The notes: generated from the sequence alone by a model not told the origin. A stretch of 64,000 nucleotides of DNA from Flavobacteriales bacterium (GCA_947470515.1 CANITF010000008.1:49387-113386); one strand, 5' to 3'. Numbered from the stretch's first letter, positions 19,774-29,784 are shown. Numbers and translations are program-made.

Positions 19774-22494
19774 ATGAGTTTAACAGCATATATCAACGAT
19801 AAAATTTATCAGATAACTGAAGGCGAAACCATTTTGAGTTTTGTAAAAAGACATTTAGGAAATGAACTTGTTCCCACGTTATGTGATGCGCCAAATCTAG
19901 ATCCTTTTGGTGCATGTCGTGTTTGTAGCGTGGACGTTGCTTTTACACAAGATGGGCCAGCGAAAGCTCAAGCTTCTTGCCATACGCCAGTTATTCCAAA
20001 TTCATTTATCTACACGAACAGCGAACGAATCACGCGCTTGAGAAAGAACATCGTTGAGTTGGTTTTGACTGATCATCCGTTGGATTGTTTGACGTGCGAA
20101 GTAAACAATAATTGTGAATTGCAAAGTGTTGCAGCTAAAGTTGGCGTTCGTGATGTACGTTACCCAGCTGGGAAAAATCATTTGGATAGAAAAAAAGATT
20201 TGAGTCACCCATACATGACGTCCGATTTATCAAAATGTATCAATTGTTTTAGATGTGTACGAGCGTGTGATGAAGTTCAAGGTGAATTAGTATTAAGCAT
20301 GGCTGGAAGAGGTTTTGATAGCCATATCATTAAAGGAAATAATGAATCATTTTTCGGTTCTGATTGCGTAAGTTGTGGTGCATGTGCTCAAGCTTGCCCA
20401 ACATCAGCAATATCAGATGTTTTTGAATCAAAATCTGTTGTTGCTGATGAAAAAGTCAGAACGGTTTGTACGTATTGTGGTGTAGGTTGTAATTTAGAAG
20501 TTTCAGTTGTAAATGGTAAAGTGAAATCTATTCAAGCTCCTTATGATGCTGAAGTGAATCAAGGTCATACGTGTTTGAAAGGACGATTTGCATTCTCTTT
20601 CTACAACCATCCAGACAGAATTAAAACGCCATTGATTCGAAAAAATGGAGTTTTAGAACCTGCAACATGGGATGAGGCGTATGAGTTTATAGCAAATAAA
20701 TTAACGGATATCAAACAGAAAAATGGTCCAGATTCAATCGCTGGAATTTCTTCTGCACGATGTACCAACGAAGAAAATTACTTGATGCAGAAATTCATTC
20801 GTGCGGTAATTGGAACGAATAATATTGACTGTTGTGCACGTGTTTGTCACTCGCCAACGGCTTTAGGAATGCAAAATGCTTTTGGAACGGGTGCGGCAAC
20901 AAATTCTGTTGAAGACATCAAATATACAGATTGCATCATGGTTATTGGAGCAAATCCAACTGACGCACATCCCGTAACTGGAGCGAAGTTGAAGCAATTT
21001 GCCATGAAAGGAAAACCTTCAATCGTTATTGATCCTAGAAGAACAGAAATGGCGCGTTATGCAACGTATCATTTACAGTTAAAACCTGGAACAAATGTCG
21101 CGTTACTAAATATGATGTTGTATTATATTATAACTGAAGGGGCAGTTGCAAATGAATTCGTTGATAATAGAACAGAAGGATATGCCGACTTTAAAGCAAT
21201 GATTCTAAAGGTTGATATAGATGAAATGGAACGTATTACAGGTGTTGAAAAATCACTCGTAAAAGCAGCAGCTTTGGCCTATGCAAATGCACCAAATGCA
21301 ATGTCATTCCACGGTTTAGGCGTTACTGAACATTCTCAAGGAACACATACCGTGATGTTGATTTCAGATTTAGCTATGATTACTGGCAATATCGGTAGAA
21401 GAGGAGTTGGAGTGAATCCATTACGTGGACAAAACAACGTTCAAGGTGCTGCAGATATGGGTTGTCAGCCTCATCAAGGTGCTGGATATATGAATTCGTA
21501 TGATCCTGAAGTCAATAAATTATACGAAGCATTTTACAAGACAAAGATTCCTTTTAGCAAAGGATTGAAAATACCAGAAATGTTCGAAGCCTCAATTGAA
21601 GGTAATCTGAAAGCGTTATGGTTAATGGGTGAAGATGTTGTTCAAACTGATCCAAATACAAATAAAGTCATTGCCGCAATGGAGAATTTGGAGTTGTTGG
21701 TTATTCAAGAAATCTTCATGACTGAAACCGTTAAATATGCTCACGTTGTACTTCCAGGAGCAACATTCCTCGAGAAAAGCGGAACATTTACAAATGCTGA
21801 AAGAAGAATTCAACGCGTTATAAAAGCTGTTGAACCATTAGAAGGAACAAAAAGCGATGGACAAATATTGGTTGATATCATGAATAAAATGGGTTATGCT
21901 CAAGCTGATTATGATGCTGATACGATGTTGCAGGAAATTAGTCAAATTGTACCCTTCTTCGCAGGAGTTCAATGGGATGGATTGGGTGATAGTGGTAAAC
22001 AATGGCCAGTTGCAAAAGACGGTTCAGACACGGAAATATTGCACTTGCAAGAATTCACCAGAGGAAAAGGAAAATTTCATTACTTTGATTTCAAAGAAAG
22101 CAACGAGACACTTAAAAACGGTAAAGAATATCCATATATCATCACAACGAATAGAGAATTAGAACATTACAATTCTGGTACGATGACAAGAAGAACTGGG
22201 AATGTCAAAATTCTCACGGAAGATGTCTTGTTAATCAATGAAGTAGATGCTCAACGACATTTAATCAATGAGGGCGATATGGTTTGTGTTGAATCTCCAA
22301 GAGGTAAAGTGGATATCAAAGCAAGGATTACGGATGAGGTTAAACCCGGAATTATGAGTACAACTTTTCACTTTCCAGAAGTAATGTTAAATCTTATAAC
22401 AAGTGATGAACACGATAGTTTGGCAATGTGCCCAGAATATAAAATCGTTTCGGTGAATATTCGAAAGAGCAAAGGACAGTATAGTAACAGATAA
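19774..22494 (+). CDS. NAD-dependent formate dehydrogenase alpha (catalytic) subunit
   Basis: Oxidises formate to CO2 at a bis-molybdopterin Mo or W centre. The N-terminus is NuoG-like: [2Fe-2S] C37-C48-C51-C69, a His-Cys3 cluster H101/C105/C108/C114, then two ferredoxin [4Fe-4S] sites (C155-C158-C161-C165 and C198-C201-C204-C208). The FDH part opens with a further [4Fe-4S] set C232/C235/C239/C267. The metal ligand position reads IDCCARVCHSPT: C354 where selenoenzymes have Sec, so this is a Cys enzyme with no need for Sec machinery. C353 precedes it where His is common. Length 906 aa fits soluble FdsA types. A strong terminator follows. Confidence 0.93.
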   Translation: MSLTAYINDKIYQITEGETILSFVKRHLGNELVPTLCDAPNLDPFGACRVCSVDVAFTQDGPAKAQASCHTPVIPNSFIYTNSERITRLRKNIVELVLTDHPLDCLTCEVNNNCELQSVAAKVGVRDVRYPAGKNHLDRKKDLSHPYMTSDLSKCINCFRCVRACDEVQGELVLSMAGRGFDSHIIKGNNESFFGSDCVSCGACAQACPTSAISDVFESKSVVADEKVRTVCTYCGVGCNLEVSVVNGKVKSIQAPYDAEVNQGHTCLKGRFAFSFYNHPDRIKTPLIRKNGVLEPATWDEAYEFIANKLTDIKQKNGPDSIAGISSARCTNEENYLMQKFIRAVIGTNNIDCCARVCHSPTALGMQNAFGTGAATNSVEDIKYTDCIMVIGANPTDAHPVTGAKLKQFAMKGKPSIVIDPRRTEMARYATYHLQLKPGTNVALLNMMLYYIITEGAVANEFVDNRTEGYADFKAMILKVDIDEMERITGVEKSLVKAAALAYANAPNAMSFHGLGVTEHSQGTHTVMLISDLAMITGNIGRRGVGVNPLRGQNNVQGAADMGCQPHQGAGYMNSYDPEVNKLYEAFYKTKIPFSKGLKIPEMFEASIEGNLKALWLMGEDVVQTDPNTNKVIAAMENLELLVIQEIFMTETVKYAHVVLPGATFLEKSGTFTNAERRIQRVIKAVEPLEGTKSDGQILVDIMNKMGYAQADYDADTMLQEISQIVPFFAGVQWDGLGDSGKQWPVAKDGSDTEILHLQEFTRGKGKFHYFDFKESNETLKNGKEYPYIITTNRELEHYNSGTMTRRTGNVKILTEDVLLINEVDAQRHLINEGDMVCVESPRGKVDIKARITDEVKPGIMSTTFHFPEVMLNLITSDEHDSLAMCPEYKIVSVNIRKSKGQYSNR

Positions 22495-22499
22495 AAAAC

Positions 22500-22531
22500 A
22501 AAAAGGCTAGAAAATATTTCTAGCCTTTTTT
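22500..22531 (+). terminator. Rho-independent terminator after the formate dehydrogenase genes
   Basis: A perfect 14-bp stem (AAAAAGGCTAGAAA with TTTCTAGCCTTTTT) around a three-base ATA loop, ending in a T-run, six bases after the fdh alpha stop. It closes the fhs-fdhD-fdh operon. Confidence 0.9.
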
Positions 22532-22618
22532 ATGCTTCAAGGATTTTTAATGAAGTATTTAATTCATTATACTTCTTGAAATTTAGAGTCACATATTTAG
22601 CAAATTTGTAAAATAGCT

Positions 22619-22645
22619 ATATTACGTAGAACATCAATGATTACT
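22619..22645. repeat. Right copy of 27-bp inverted repeat flanking the formate module
   Basis: Exact reverse complement of 15328-15354. It lies about 90 bases after the terminator, between it and the convergent M1 peptidase gene. The rest of 22532-22705 is AT-rich with no gene that I can support. Confidence 0.85.
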
Positions 22646-22705
22646 AGTGTTTCAGGTGTGTTATTTGGTAGATACAATAAAATCATTAGAACACTAAACA
22701 ATAAA

Positions 22706-25702
22706 TCAATTCAACAAAGAACTCAATTTCAATCCTTTATTAACAATATTCATTTTTAATGTAAATCTTATTTTTCGTGCATAATTCGAAGATCCAAAAG
22801 AGTCATTCAATTCTTTACTCATCCATGCTGGGAAGTAAATGGCAAACACTTTCGCCAATCGAATGCCTACTCCTGTATTAATTGCTGAATTCACACTTGT
22901 GCCATTTGAAAATGCTCCAAAATCAGCGAATAATCCAAAAATACTCATCTTTGGAATTGGTAATTGAAGGTATAAATTTCCTGCTGCCATAAAATGAGTG
23001 GTTGTACCATACCTACTTGTGCTTTTAAATCCACCCATATTTTCGTCTCTTTGTTGTGACCAAATACCTGAGTTGGCATTTCGTCCAAAATAATAATCTT
23101 CAAAAAATAAATCCTGTGAACCATCGTTACCGCTTAAAGACATGGAATATCTATAGGTATTTGTGCCTTGCGTTAAATTTAAATTATACGTGTTTCCAAT
23201 AAACCCGCGAACTTCAACCCAACGTTTCATTTTGTTTTTCAAGTAACGAAATTTGTAGCTGGCATCAATATTTACTCTCGCCATTTTTGCATCTTGTGCT
23301 TTGATTAAATCAGTTCGTAAGGCAAAATGAACTTGGTGATCAGGTCGTGTGAAGTCTATAGCGTATTTTGCAAAACCACCTATGTAATCTGTTTTTAATG
23401 AATCGTAAAAATCATATTTACCGACGCCTTGAAGAGTGAAATTTTGAGAAAACGGAGAATTCGTGCGATTCCCGATTTTCACGTTCCAATAAGGTGCAAT
23501 CGCTAAATAGGTTCCATCATTCTTGCGAATGGTAGAACTTGAATCCATTTTAAAAGATTTAATTGAAACACCAAAACGAGAAATTTTTATATACTTTTTC
23601 GGTAAACAGGTGTACGAGAATTCTCCAATGCCTGAAACCATTTGTCGGCCAAAAGAATACATTGGTGCAATTAAAAACTGAAAACGGTTAAATGGAATGC
23701 CATTATTGTGAATTACGGCGCCAATCATAAATTTATCATACATGTTTCCAGCGACAATTGGGCTCCAATACAAATTATTTTTCGTCGCTTCATTATCTCC
23801 AATCAAGAATTCAAATTTAATTGGTTCCACTTTTCCCAACATTCCTTTTGAATGCCAATTATTATTTCCACGATACATTTCAGGAATATCCTTTGTTGCA
23901 TCAATACGCACTTCATCGGCATCTTTTGTACTCAAGGTTAAGGTTGTTTTTTTGTTATTTGGTTCAGCCCATTGAGTCTCTACAATTTCGCCATTCTTGA
24001 AAACATTTACTTCAATTGGACCATTTACTTGTCCAACATTTTTGACTGTAACAAGCGTTCCTTCTTCACTTGTTTTTACTTTCTTTAATTTATAATCAAC
24101 GTGATTACATGTTTGAATTAAATCACCGAACAACCAACTCAAATCTTTTCCTGAAGCTCTTTCTAATGTAGCTTTCATGTCTTCAGGTTGCGGGTGTTTA
24201 AATTTCCATTCTTCGAAATAAGCATGCATGCATTTTCCAAATAATTCTTCACCCAAGTAATCTTTCAAATAGTAAAAAACAAGTCCCGTTTTTTGATACA
24301 TGATCACGCCATAGTTAAGCGAGGAGAATTTAGCTGAATGTGTTTCTAAGGGTTGATCTTCTCCTAAAACTGCTGTCATTCGATAAGAAATATCACCCAT
24401 ATCGTGGTGGTCTAAATCGTTAAAATGAAATCTTCCACCCAATACCATATCTGACATTCTTTGGTTATCAGGGTATTTTGTTTGAATATATCGCACTTCA
24501 TTTAAGGTATTCATTCCTTCGTCCATCCATCCGTGAACACGTTCATTGGAACCTAATATTCCATAAAACCAGTTATGACCAACTTCGTGCACAATGACAA
24601 CTTCTAATTCTTCCTTTGAACTTGCATTTCCAATTACCGTAACATTCGGATATTCCATTCCTCCACCTGCGCTGATTGTACCATCAACAGCTGTAACATT
24701 ATTATACGGATAATCACCGTTCCACAATGAATAGAAATAAGTTCCATCATTGATATATTCAATTGCATGTTGCCATGTGAGCGCATTATGTGGAACAAAC
24801 ATTGCCCAAGTTGTCACCAATCTTTTTGATTCAGGCAGGGGAACTTCACCTTTTAATACTGCAAAACGTTTATCAGCAAACCAGGCAAAATCATGTACTT
24901 TACTTTGTGTGTAGCGAATAGTTTTGAATTCAGAATCAGAAGGAGGGAAGACTGTCTTACCCTTTCTTCCTTGAGCTTGAGATAAATAATCACTTAATTT
25001 TTTATTGGTTTCTTCTGCTTTAGAATTTAAAAATTCTATTTCAGTTTGTGTTTGTAAATCTCCTGTTGCGCCAACAATGTAGTTTTTTGGAAGCGTAATG
25101 CTTACATCAAACGACCCGTATTCAGAATAAAATTCCCCTTGATTTAAATAAGGCATTTGGTTCCAACCATTTTTATCATAGACAGCAGGCTTTGGATACC
25201 ACTGCGTAATTTGATAAGACTGTCCAACGTGTCCAAGGCGTGAGATTGATCCTGAAGGAAGTTTGACTTTAAACGGAGTAGAAACTGAAAAACGATCTCC
25301 TGATTTTAAAGGCGTTGCTAAATATAAGATGCAAATATCAATGTTTAGAGGATCAAATTCCCAGTTTACTTTTGTGCCATTTATTTTGAAATCCAATGAG
25401 TCAATTCCTCCTTTGTCAGCTTCATTTCCATATTTCAAAGTTGTTTGACCGCCTTCATACTGCTGTTTCGCTAAAGCTGTTTTACCATTTCTATAAGCGT
25501 TTGGCCATAAGTGAATATAGATTTCATTCAAATCATTAGGTGAATTATTGATGTATTCAAATTCTTCATATCCACTGATTGAATTGTTAATATCGTCCAA
25601 TTTTACTGAAATGGTATAATTTACTTCCTGTTGCCAGTAATTTTGAGCATTAGAAAATCCTGAGAGTAATGAAATACAAATAAAAAGAATCAGCTTTTTC
25701 AT
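22706..25702 (-). CDS. M1 family metallopeptidase with C-terminal barrel-like domain
   Basis: Zinc aminopeptidase of the gluzincin M1 family, exported. A signal peptide (MKKLILFICISLLSGFSNAQ) begins at the ATG at 25702; ten extra residues upstream from 25732 would spoil it. The N-terminal beta domain has the substrate loop GGGMEYPN; the zinc site is H372-E-V-G-H376 with E395 in the expected HExxH-x18-E spacing. After the catalytic part (to about residue 650) some 350 residues alternate aromatic and polar strands and resemble an outer-membrane barrel (for example FRFTLKMNIVNKGLKL-like strands at the end). At 998 aa it is longer than soluble M1 enzymes. It may be displayed on the outer membrane; that is inference. 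Confidence 0.85.
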   Translation of the reverse strand: MKKLILFICISLLSGFSNAQNYWQQEVNYTISVKLDDINNSISGYEEFEYINNSPNDLNEIYIHLWPNAYRNGKTALAKQQYEGGQTTLKYGNEADKGGIDSLDFKINGTKVNWEFDPLNIDICILYLATPLKSGDRFSVSTPFKVKLPSGSISRLGHVGQSYQITQWYPKPAVYDKNGWNQMPYLNQGEFYSEYGSFDVSITLPKNYIVGATGDLQTQTEIEFLNSKAEETNKKLSDYLSQAQGRKGKTVFPPSDSEFKTIRYTQSKVHDFAWFADKRFAVLKGEVPLPESKRLVTTWAMFVPHNALTWQHAIEYINDGTYFYSLWNGDYPYNNVTAVDGTISAGGGMEYPNVTVIGNASSKEELEVVIVHEVGHNWFYGILGSNERVHGWMDEGMNTLNEVRYIQTKYPDNQRMSDMVLGGRFHFNDLDHHDMGDISYRMTAVLGEDQPLETHSAKFSSLNYGVIMYQKTGLVFYYLKDYLGEELFGKCMHAYFEEWKFKHPQPEDMKATLERASGKDLSWLFGDLIQTCNHVDYKLKKVKTSEEGTLVTVKNVGQVNGPIEVNVFKNGEIVETQWAEPNNKKTTLTLSTKDADEVRIDATKDIPEMYRGNNNWHSKGMLGKVEPIKFEFLIGDNEATKNNLYWSPIVAGNMYDKFMIGAVIHNNGIPFNRFQFLIAPMYSFGRQMVSGIGEFSYTCLPKKYIKISRFGVSIKSFKMDSSSTIRKNDGTYLAIAPYWNVKIGNRTNSPFSQNFTLQGVGKYDFYDSLKTDYIGGFAKYAIDFTRPDHQVHFALRTDLIKAQDAKMARVNIDASYKFRYLKNKMKRWVEVRGFIGNTYNLNLTQGTNTYRYSMSLSGNDGSQDLFFEDYYFGRNANSGIWSQQRDENMGGFKSTSRYGTTTHFMAAGNLYLQLPIPKMSIFGLFADFGAFSNGTSVNSAINTGVGIRLAKVFAIYFPAWMSKELNDSFGSSNYARKIRFTLKMNIVNKGLKLSSLLN

Positions 25703-25774
25703 ATTGATTATAGATTTAATTTTTTTGACCACAACGTAAATTATTTACTCGTTAAAGTTAAGCATTTGATAGGA

Positions 25775-25805
25775 ATAAAAAAGGCTACCCGAAATGGATA
25801 GCCTT
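25775..25805 (-). terminator. Terminator of the large T9SS cargo gene
   Basis: Stem AAGGCTA.CC / GGATAGCCTT around a GAAAT-type loop, with an A-run on the + strand that becomes a T-run on the - strand. It lies 18 bases past the stop of the gene ending at 25823. Confidence 0.8.
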
Positions 25806-25822
25806 CAACCAAAAAAGTTGAT

Positions 25823-28800
25823 TTATTTTTGAATAACAATTCGCTGCTGCGCAATACCATTCTCCGAGATAATCTTTAAAATATAGGTTCCATTAGAAAT
25901 GGAAGTTAAATTGAGAACCACAAATGAATTTTCAATTGTTTGAGAACTTACTATTTTGCCATTCAAATCGGAACATTCAATACGACCAGTAATTAATTGG
26001 TTAAAATTAACTTTAAAAATACCAGTCGATGGATTTGGTTGAATAGTGAAAATAACATTGTCAATTTCTGGTGTTCCAAGATAATTGTCTGTTCCATCAC
26101 AGTTTTCATCAATCCCATTATTCAAAATTTCCGTTGCTCCAGGATACGCATTTGGATTAGAATCATTGCAATCTCCATCAATCAATGAATAACCTGTACC
26201 TGGATCTTGGCAAAATAATGTTCCAGTTCCAGTTCCGTATGTGTCATTGTCTGTATCCGTGAAATACGCGTTATAAATTAATCCTTCATCTGATGGACCA
26301 TTACAATTGTTATCTAATTGGTCGCAAATTTCAGGTGCTCCTGGATAAACTGTATTTAGTGCATCGTCACAATCATCTGAAATTGTAACATATCCCATAC
26401 CGGGATTCGTGCAACTAGTAATTGCTAGACCAGTCATTGAACCATGACCATCACCATCTGCATCTAAATAATAAGTTGTAGGATTTATTACAAGATTATT
26501 ATTATCATCACAATCACCAGGGGTTAAAACATAACCAATAGGTTGTAAACATTGGGTCAAGGTAACTAAAGCATTTCCGGTCAAATCTCCGTCATTATCT
26601 TGGTACCAAATCGTATTTGGATTAATTAAACCATCAGTATCATCACAATCTGTGTTATCTAAAATGTAGCCGTTTTGAGTAGTACAAACAGATATACTTA
26701 CTAAAGGATCACCAAAATTATCTCCATCGGTATCAGCATAATAAGTTTGAGGTATTAATGTTCCGAAATTTGCTATGATTGAAACATTATCGTTTCTCCA
26801 TGTTGCACCCGACGAACCCATATTTGTGATATAGAATCTAAAAGTTACTTGAGATAAAGCATCAAACGCAGCTGATAAATTCACCGTGTCTGTGTTATCA
26901 TTTACAAGTGGTGTTCCTGTTCCTAAATCAGCAACAAAATTATCAATACTTGAACGTAGAGTCCATGTTGGCGTTCCACCAGAAGCACTGATTCTATGGG
27001 TAAAAATAATTTTATTAAGATCTAAGGTTGAACAATCATTCGCCGTAAGAGAAAATTCATTGTACTCATTTAAATCCAATGTACCTGTTTGGTTCCAATT
27101 ACTGTTACTGAAAACATTTGCGGACGATGAACAAGTTGTTCCAATTGACGAATAATTGCTAAACAAAGCATTGATAGGTTGAATTGATACTGTGTCGGCA
27201 ATTACGGGGCAAACTCCTAAATCAGTAAATTCATAAAGACCAATCGCTATTCCAGCCGCAGAAGCATCTGATCCAGAGCAATCTTCATCAATGCCATTAT
27301 CCAAAATATCAAAAGCAGCTGGATTTATTAAAATATCACCATCGTTGCAATCTAAACTATTCGTAACGTATCCTGCAGGTGCAATACAAGCAACAATTGA
27401 AATCAAAGGATTACCATACGTGTCATTATCTGAATCTAAATAGTAAATAGTTGAAGCAAGTCCAATAGCACCATTTAAATCATCACAATCACCATCTATT
27501 AAAGCAAAACCAATTCCTGGATTTTGACAATATAATATACTTGTTCCGGTTCCAAAGGAATCATTATCTGAATCAGTAAAATATGGTGTAAAAATTAAAC
27601 CATCATCTGACAAACCATTACAATCGTTGTCTAATCCGTCACAAATTTCTGTTGCATTTGGATAAATTGTACTGTTTGCATCATTACAATCGTCTGAAAG
27701 TGTAACATATCCTGCTCCAGGATTCGTACAACTAATTAATGGAATTCCGACCATTGAACCATGTCCATCATTATCAGCATCCAAGTAATAGGTTATTGGG
27801 GATAAGATTAGATTGTTATTATCATTACAATCTCCCGGAGTTAAGACATAACCAGCTGGCTGGATACATGAAGTTATTATAACTAACGTATTTCCAATTA
27901 AATCCCCATCAGTATCTTGGTACCAAATGGTAGTTGGATTAATTAAATTATCTGTATCATCGCAATCAGTATTATTTAATATGTATCCATTTGGTGGTGT
28001 GCACACTAATATACTTACTGCTGGATTACCAAAATTATCATTATCACTATCCGCATAATAAGTTTGAGGAGTCTGAGTTCCAAAATTTGCAATGATTCTT
28101 ACATTATCATTTCTCCAAGTTGACCCTGTACCTCCCATATTTGTAATGTAAAATCTAAATGTTACTTGAGATAAAGCATCAAAAGCACTTGATAAATTTA
28201 CAGTATCCGTTCTATCTGTTGTTAAAGGTGTTCCTATTCCTAAATTGGAAGTAAAATTATCAACACTTGAGCGCAATGTCCATGTTGGTGTTCCTCCTGT
28301 AGAACTGATTCTATGAGTGAAAATAATTCTGTTTATATCTAGAGATGAACAATCATTTGCCGTAATAGAAAATTCATTGTATTCATTCAAATCTAATGTA
28401 CTTGTTAGGTTCCAATTACTATTACTGAAGACATTTGCAGCTGGTGAACAAGTTACACCACTTGAGGAATAATTGCTAAACAAAGCATTTAGAGGCTGAG
28501 TTGTAACTGATAACGCAGTCACTGGGCAAGCAGATACTTGTGTAAATTGATACATTCCTATATCTGATCCTAATGAAGAAGCATCTGATCCAGAGCAATC
28601 TTCATCTATTCCATTATCAAAAATATCAGTTGCAGCTGGATTGATTAAAATATCAACATCATTACAATCTAAATTATTAGAAACATATCCAACTGGCTGA
28701 GAACATGCAATAATAGTTGTTAAAGGAGTTCCGTAGGTGTCATTATCTGCATCTAAATAATAAATTGTTGATGCAATACCTATCGCAGGATTGAGATCAT

Positions 28801-29665
28801 TACAATCGTTGCTGTTTGTCACATATCCTAGCGGCAATGAACAGCCAGTAGTTATGTTGTTCAAATCACCTAATCCGTCATTGTCAGTATCAGCATAATA
28901 GGTAATCGACCCAGCTGTAATTGTTAAATTGATTGTAAGAATACTATCGCAAAGTGCGGCATTGGGAATTGTATCATAATAAGTTCCTGATACAGTATAT
29001 GTTTCATCACCACTTGGAACTGTGTATGAGTTACAAGAAACGGGCGAAATTATTGCAGCTGTATTGCAAGTTTGTGCATTAACACTTCCTCCAAATTGAA
29101 GGCCATAGATTCCTAATGCAGAAGAAGTATATCCCCAACCACCTGTTGGAGTTTGTCCACTTGCGTATAAACGAATAGTAACAGTGGCATTACTTGGAAC
29201 ATTTTGTAATTGTGTTATTCCTGATAAATCAATTTGGTTCATTGCTCCATTCCCAATTTTAAAAAAAGGAGATCCGATAAATGTGAAAGTTAAACCATCT
29301 AAGCTGCAAGCATATTGCATTTGAACTCCAGGAGTAGCTGAAAAGGTTCCCGTTCCCGCAAAATTTGCATTAATTGAAGTAAGTGATAAAGTATATCCAG
29401 CTGCGGCTGAAAAAGTAGTTTCAAAATAATCAGTATTGGTTACTGCAATTCCATTATTTTGGAAACCAACCGTTCTAAATGAATTAGCTCCAGCAGAAGC
29501 AGAAGCACCAGAGCCTCTCGTAATTGTGCTTGATGCATCTAAATTTGCAGCATATATTTCAGCTGTACTTGTTGCTACTGTATTTTCACCTGTAAAATCC
29601 CAAGCAGCAATTTGACCAAAGCTTATGAAGGGTAAAAAAACAATAATTAACTTTAAAAAATTCAT
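25823..29665 (-). CDS. Giant secreted MopE-type repeat protein with type IX sorting domain
   Basis: A 1280-residue exported protein of unknown function. Signal peptide MNFLKLIIVFLPFISFGQ from the ATG at 29665. Most of the chain is built of short calcium- or metal-binding-like repeats (YYxDxDNDxxG ... C...P.GY......DCnD), the 'putative metal-binding motif' also called MopE-type, interrupted twice by a ~130-residue beta-rich block beginning with QPxNALFSNYSS. The C-terminus has an IQPNPSTGIFKVNF sorting domain typical of type IX secretion, which would send it to the cell surface. Two internal segments of 439 residues (1317 bp) are near-identical in layout, showing a recent-looking tandem duplication. 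A promoter box lies 23 bases upstream and a terminator behind it. Confidence 0.88.
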   Translation of the reverse strand: MNFLKLIIVFLPFISFGQIAAWDFTGENTVATSTAEIYAANLDASSTITRGSGASASAGANSFRTVGFQNNGIAVTNTDYFETTFSAAAGYTLSLTSINANFAGTGTFSATPGVQMQYACSLDGLTFTFIGSPFFKIGNGAMNQIDLSGITQLQNVPSNATVTIRLYASGQTPTGGWGYTSSALGIYGLQFGGSVNAQTCNTAAIISPVSCNSYTVPSGDETYTVSGTYYDTIPNAALCDSILTINLTITAGSITYYADTDNDGLGDLNNITTGCSLPLGYVTNSNDCNDLNPAIGIASTIYYLDADNDTYGTPLTTIIACSQPVGYVSNNLDCNDVDILINPAATDIFDNGIDEDCSGSDASSLGSDIGMYQFTQVSACPVTALSVTTQPLNALFSNYSSSGVTCSPAANVFSNSNWNLTSTLDLNEYNEFSITANDCSSLDINRIIFTHRISSTGGTPTWTLRSSVDNFTSNLGIGTPLTTDRTDTVNLSSAFDALSQVTFRFYITNMGGTGSTWRNDNVRIIANFGTQTPQTYYADSDNDNFGNPAVSILVCTPPNGYILNNTDCDDTDNLINPTTIWYQDTDGDLIGNTLVIITSCIQPAGYVLTPGDCNDNNNLILSPITYYLDADNDGHGSMVGIPLISCTNPGAGYVTLSDDCNDANSTIYPNATEICDGLDNDCNGLSDDGLIFTPYFTDSDNDSFGTGTSILYCQNPGIGFALIDGDCDDLNGAIGLASTIYYLDSDNDTYGNPLISIVACIAPAGYVTNSLDCNDGDILINPAAFDILDNGIDEDCSGSDASAAGIAIGLYEFTDLGVCPVIADTVSIQPINALFSNYSSIGTTCSSSANVFSNSNWNQTGTLDLNEYNEFSLTANDCSTLDLNKIIFTHRISASGGTPTWTLRSSIDNFVADLGTGTPLVNDNTDTVNLSAAFDALSQVTFRFYITNMGSSGATWRNDNVSIIANFGTLIPQTYYADTDGDNFGDPLVSISVCTTQNGYILDNTDCDDTDGLINPNTIWYQDNDGDLTGNALVTLTQCLQPIGYVLTPGDCDDNNNLVINPTTYYLDADGDGHGSMTGLAITSCTNPGMGYVTISDDCDDALNTVYPGAPEICDQLDNNCNGPSDEGLIYNAYFTDTDNDTYGTGTGTLFCQDPGTGYSLIDGDCNDSNPNAYPGATEILNNGIDENCDGTDNYLGTPEIDNVIFTIQPNPSTGIFKVNFNQLITGRIECSDLNGKIVSSQTIENSFVVLNLTSISNGTYILKIISENGIAQQRIVIQK

Positions 29666-29687
29666 ATTCAACGATTAAAATGTTGAA

Positions 29688-29695
29688 CAAAAGTA
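29688..29695 (-). promoter_or_regulatory. Probable -7 box (TACTTTTG on the - strand) for the T9SS cargo gene
   Basis: CAAAAGTA on the + strand is TACTTTTG on the - strand, fitting TAnnTTTG, 22 bases before the start at 29665. No -33 element is clear. Confidence 0.5.
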
Positions 29696-29740
29696 CAAAA
29701 TCAATGAACTTAAAAAAAATTCTTATTACTAACAAGTTGT

Positions 29741-29773
29741 AAATAAAAAAAGGTTGTATTTCTACAACCTTTT
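29741..29773 (-). terminator. Terminator of the thioredoxin-domain gene
   Basis: Perfect 11-bp stem AAAAGGTTGTA / TACAACCTTTT with a TTTC loop and an A-run on the left (T-run on the - strand), 12 bases past the stop at 29785. Confidence 0.9.
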
Positions 29774-29784
29774 AATTAACCGTG

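Noticed and set aside
15328..22645. Composite transposon
   Set aside because: No transposase, no target duplications, and the repeats are only 27 bp; I report only the inverted repeat itself.
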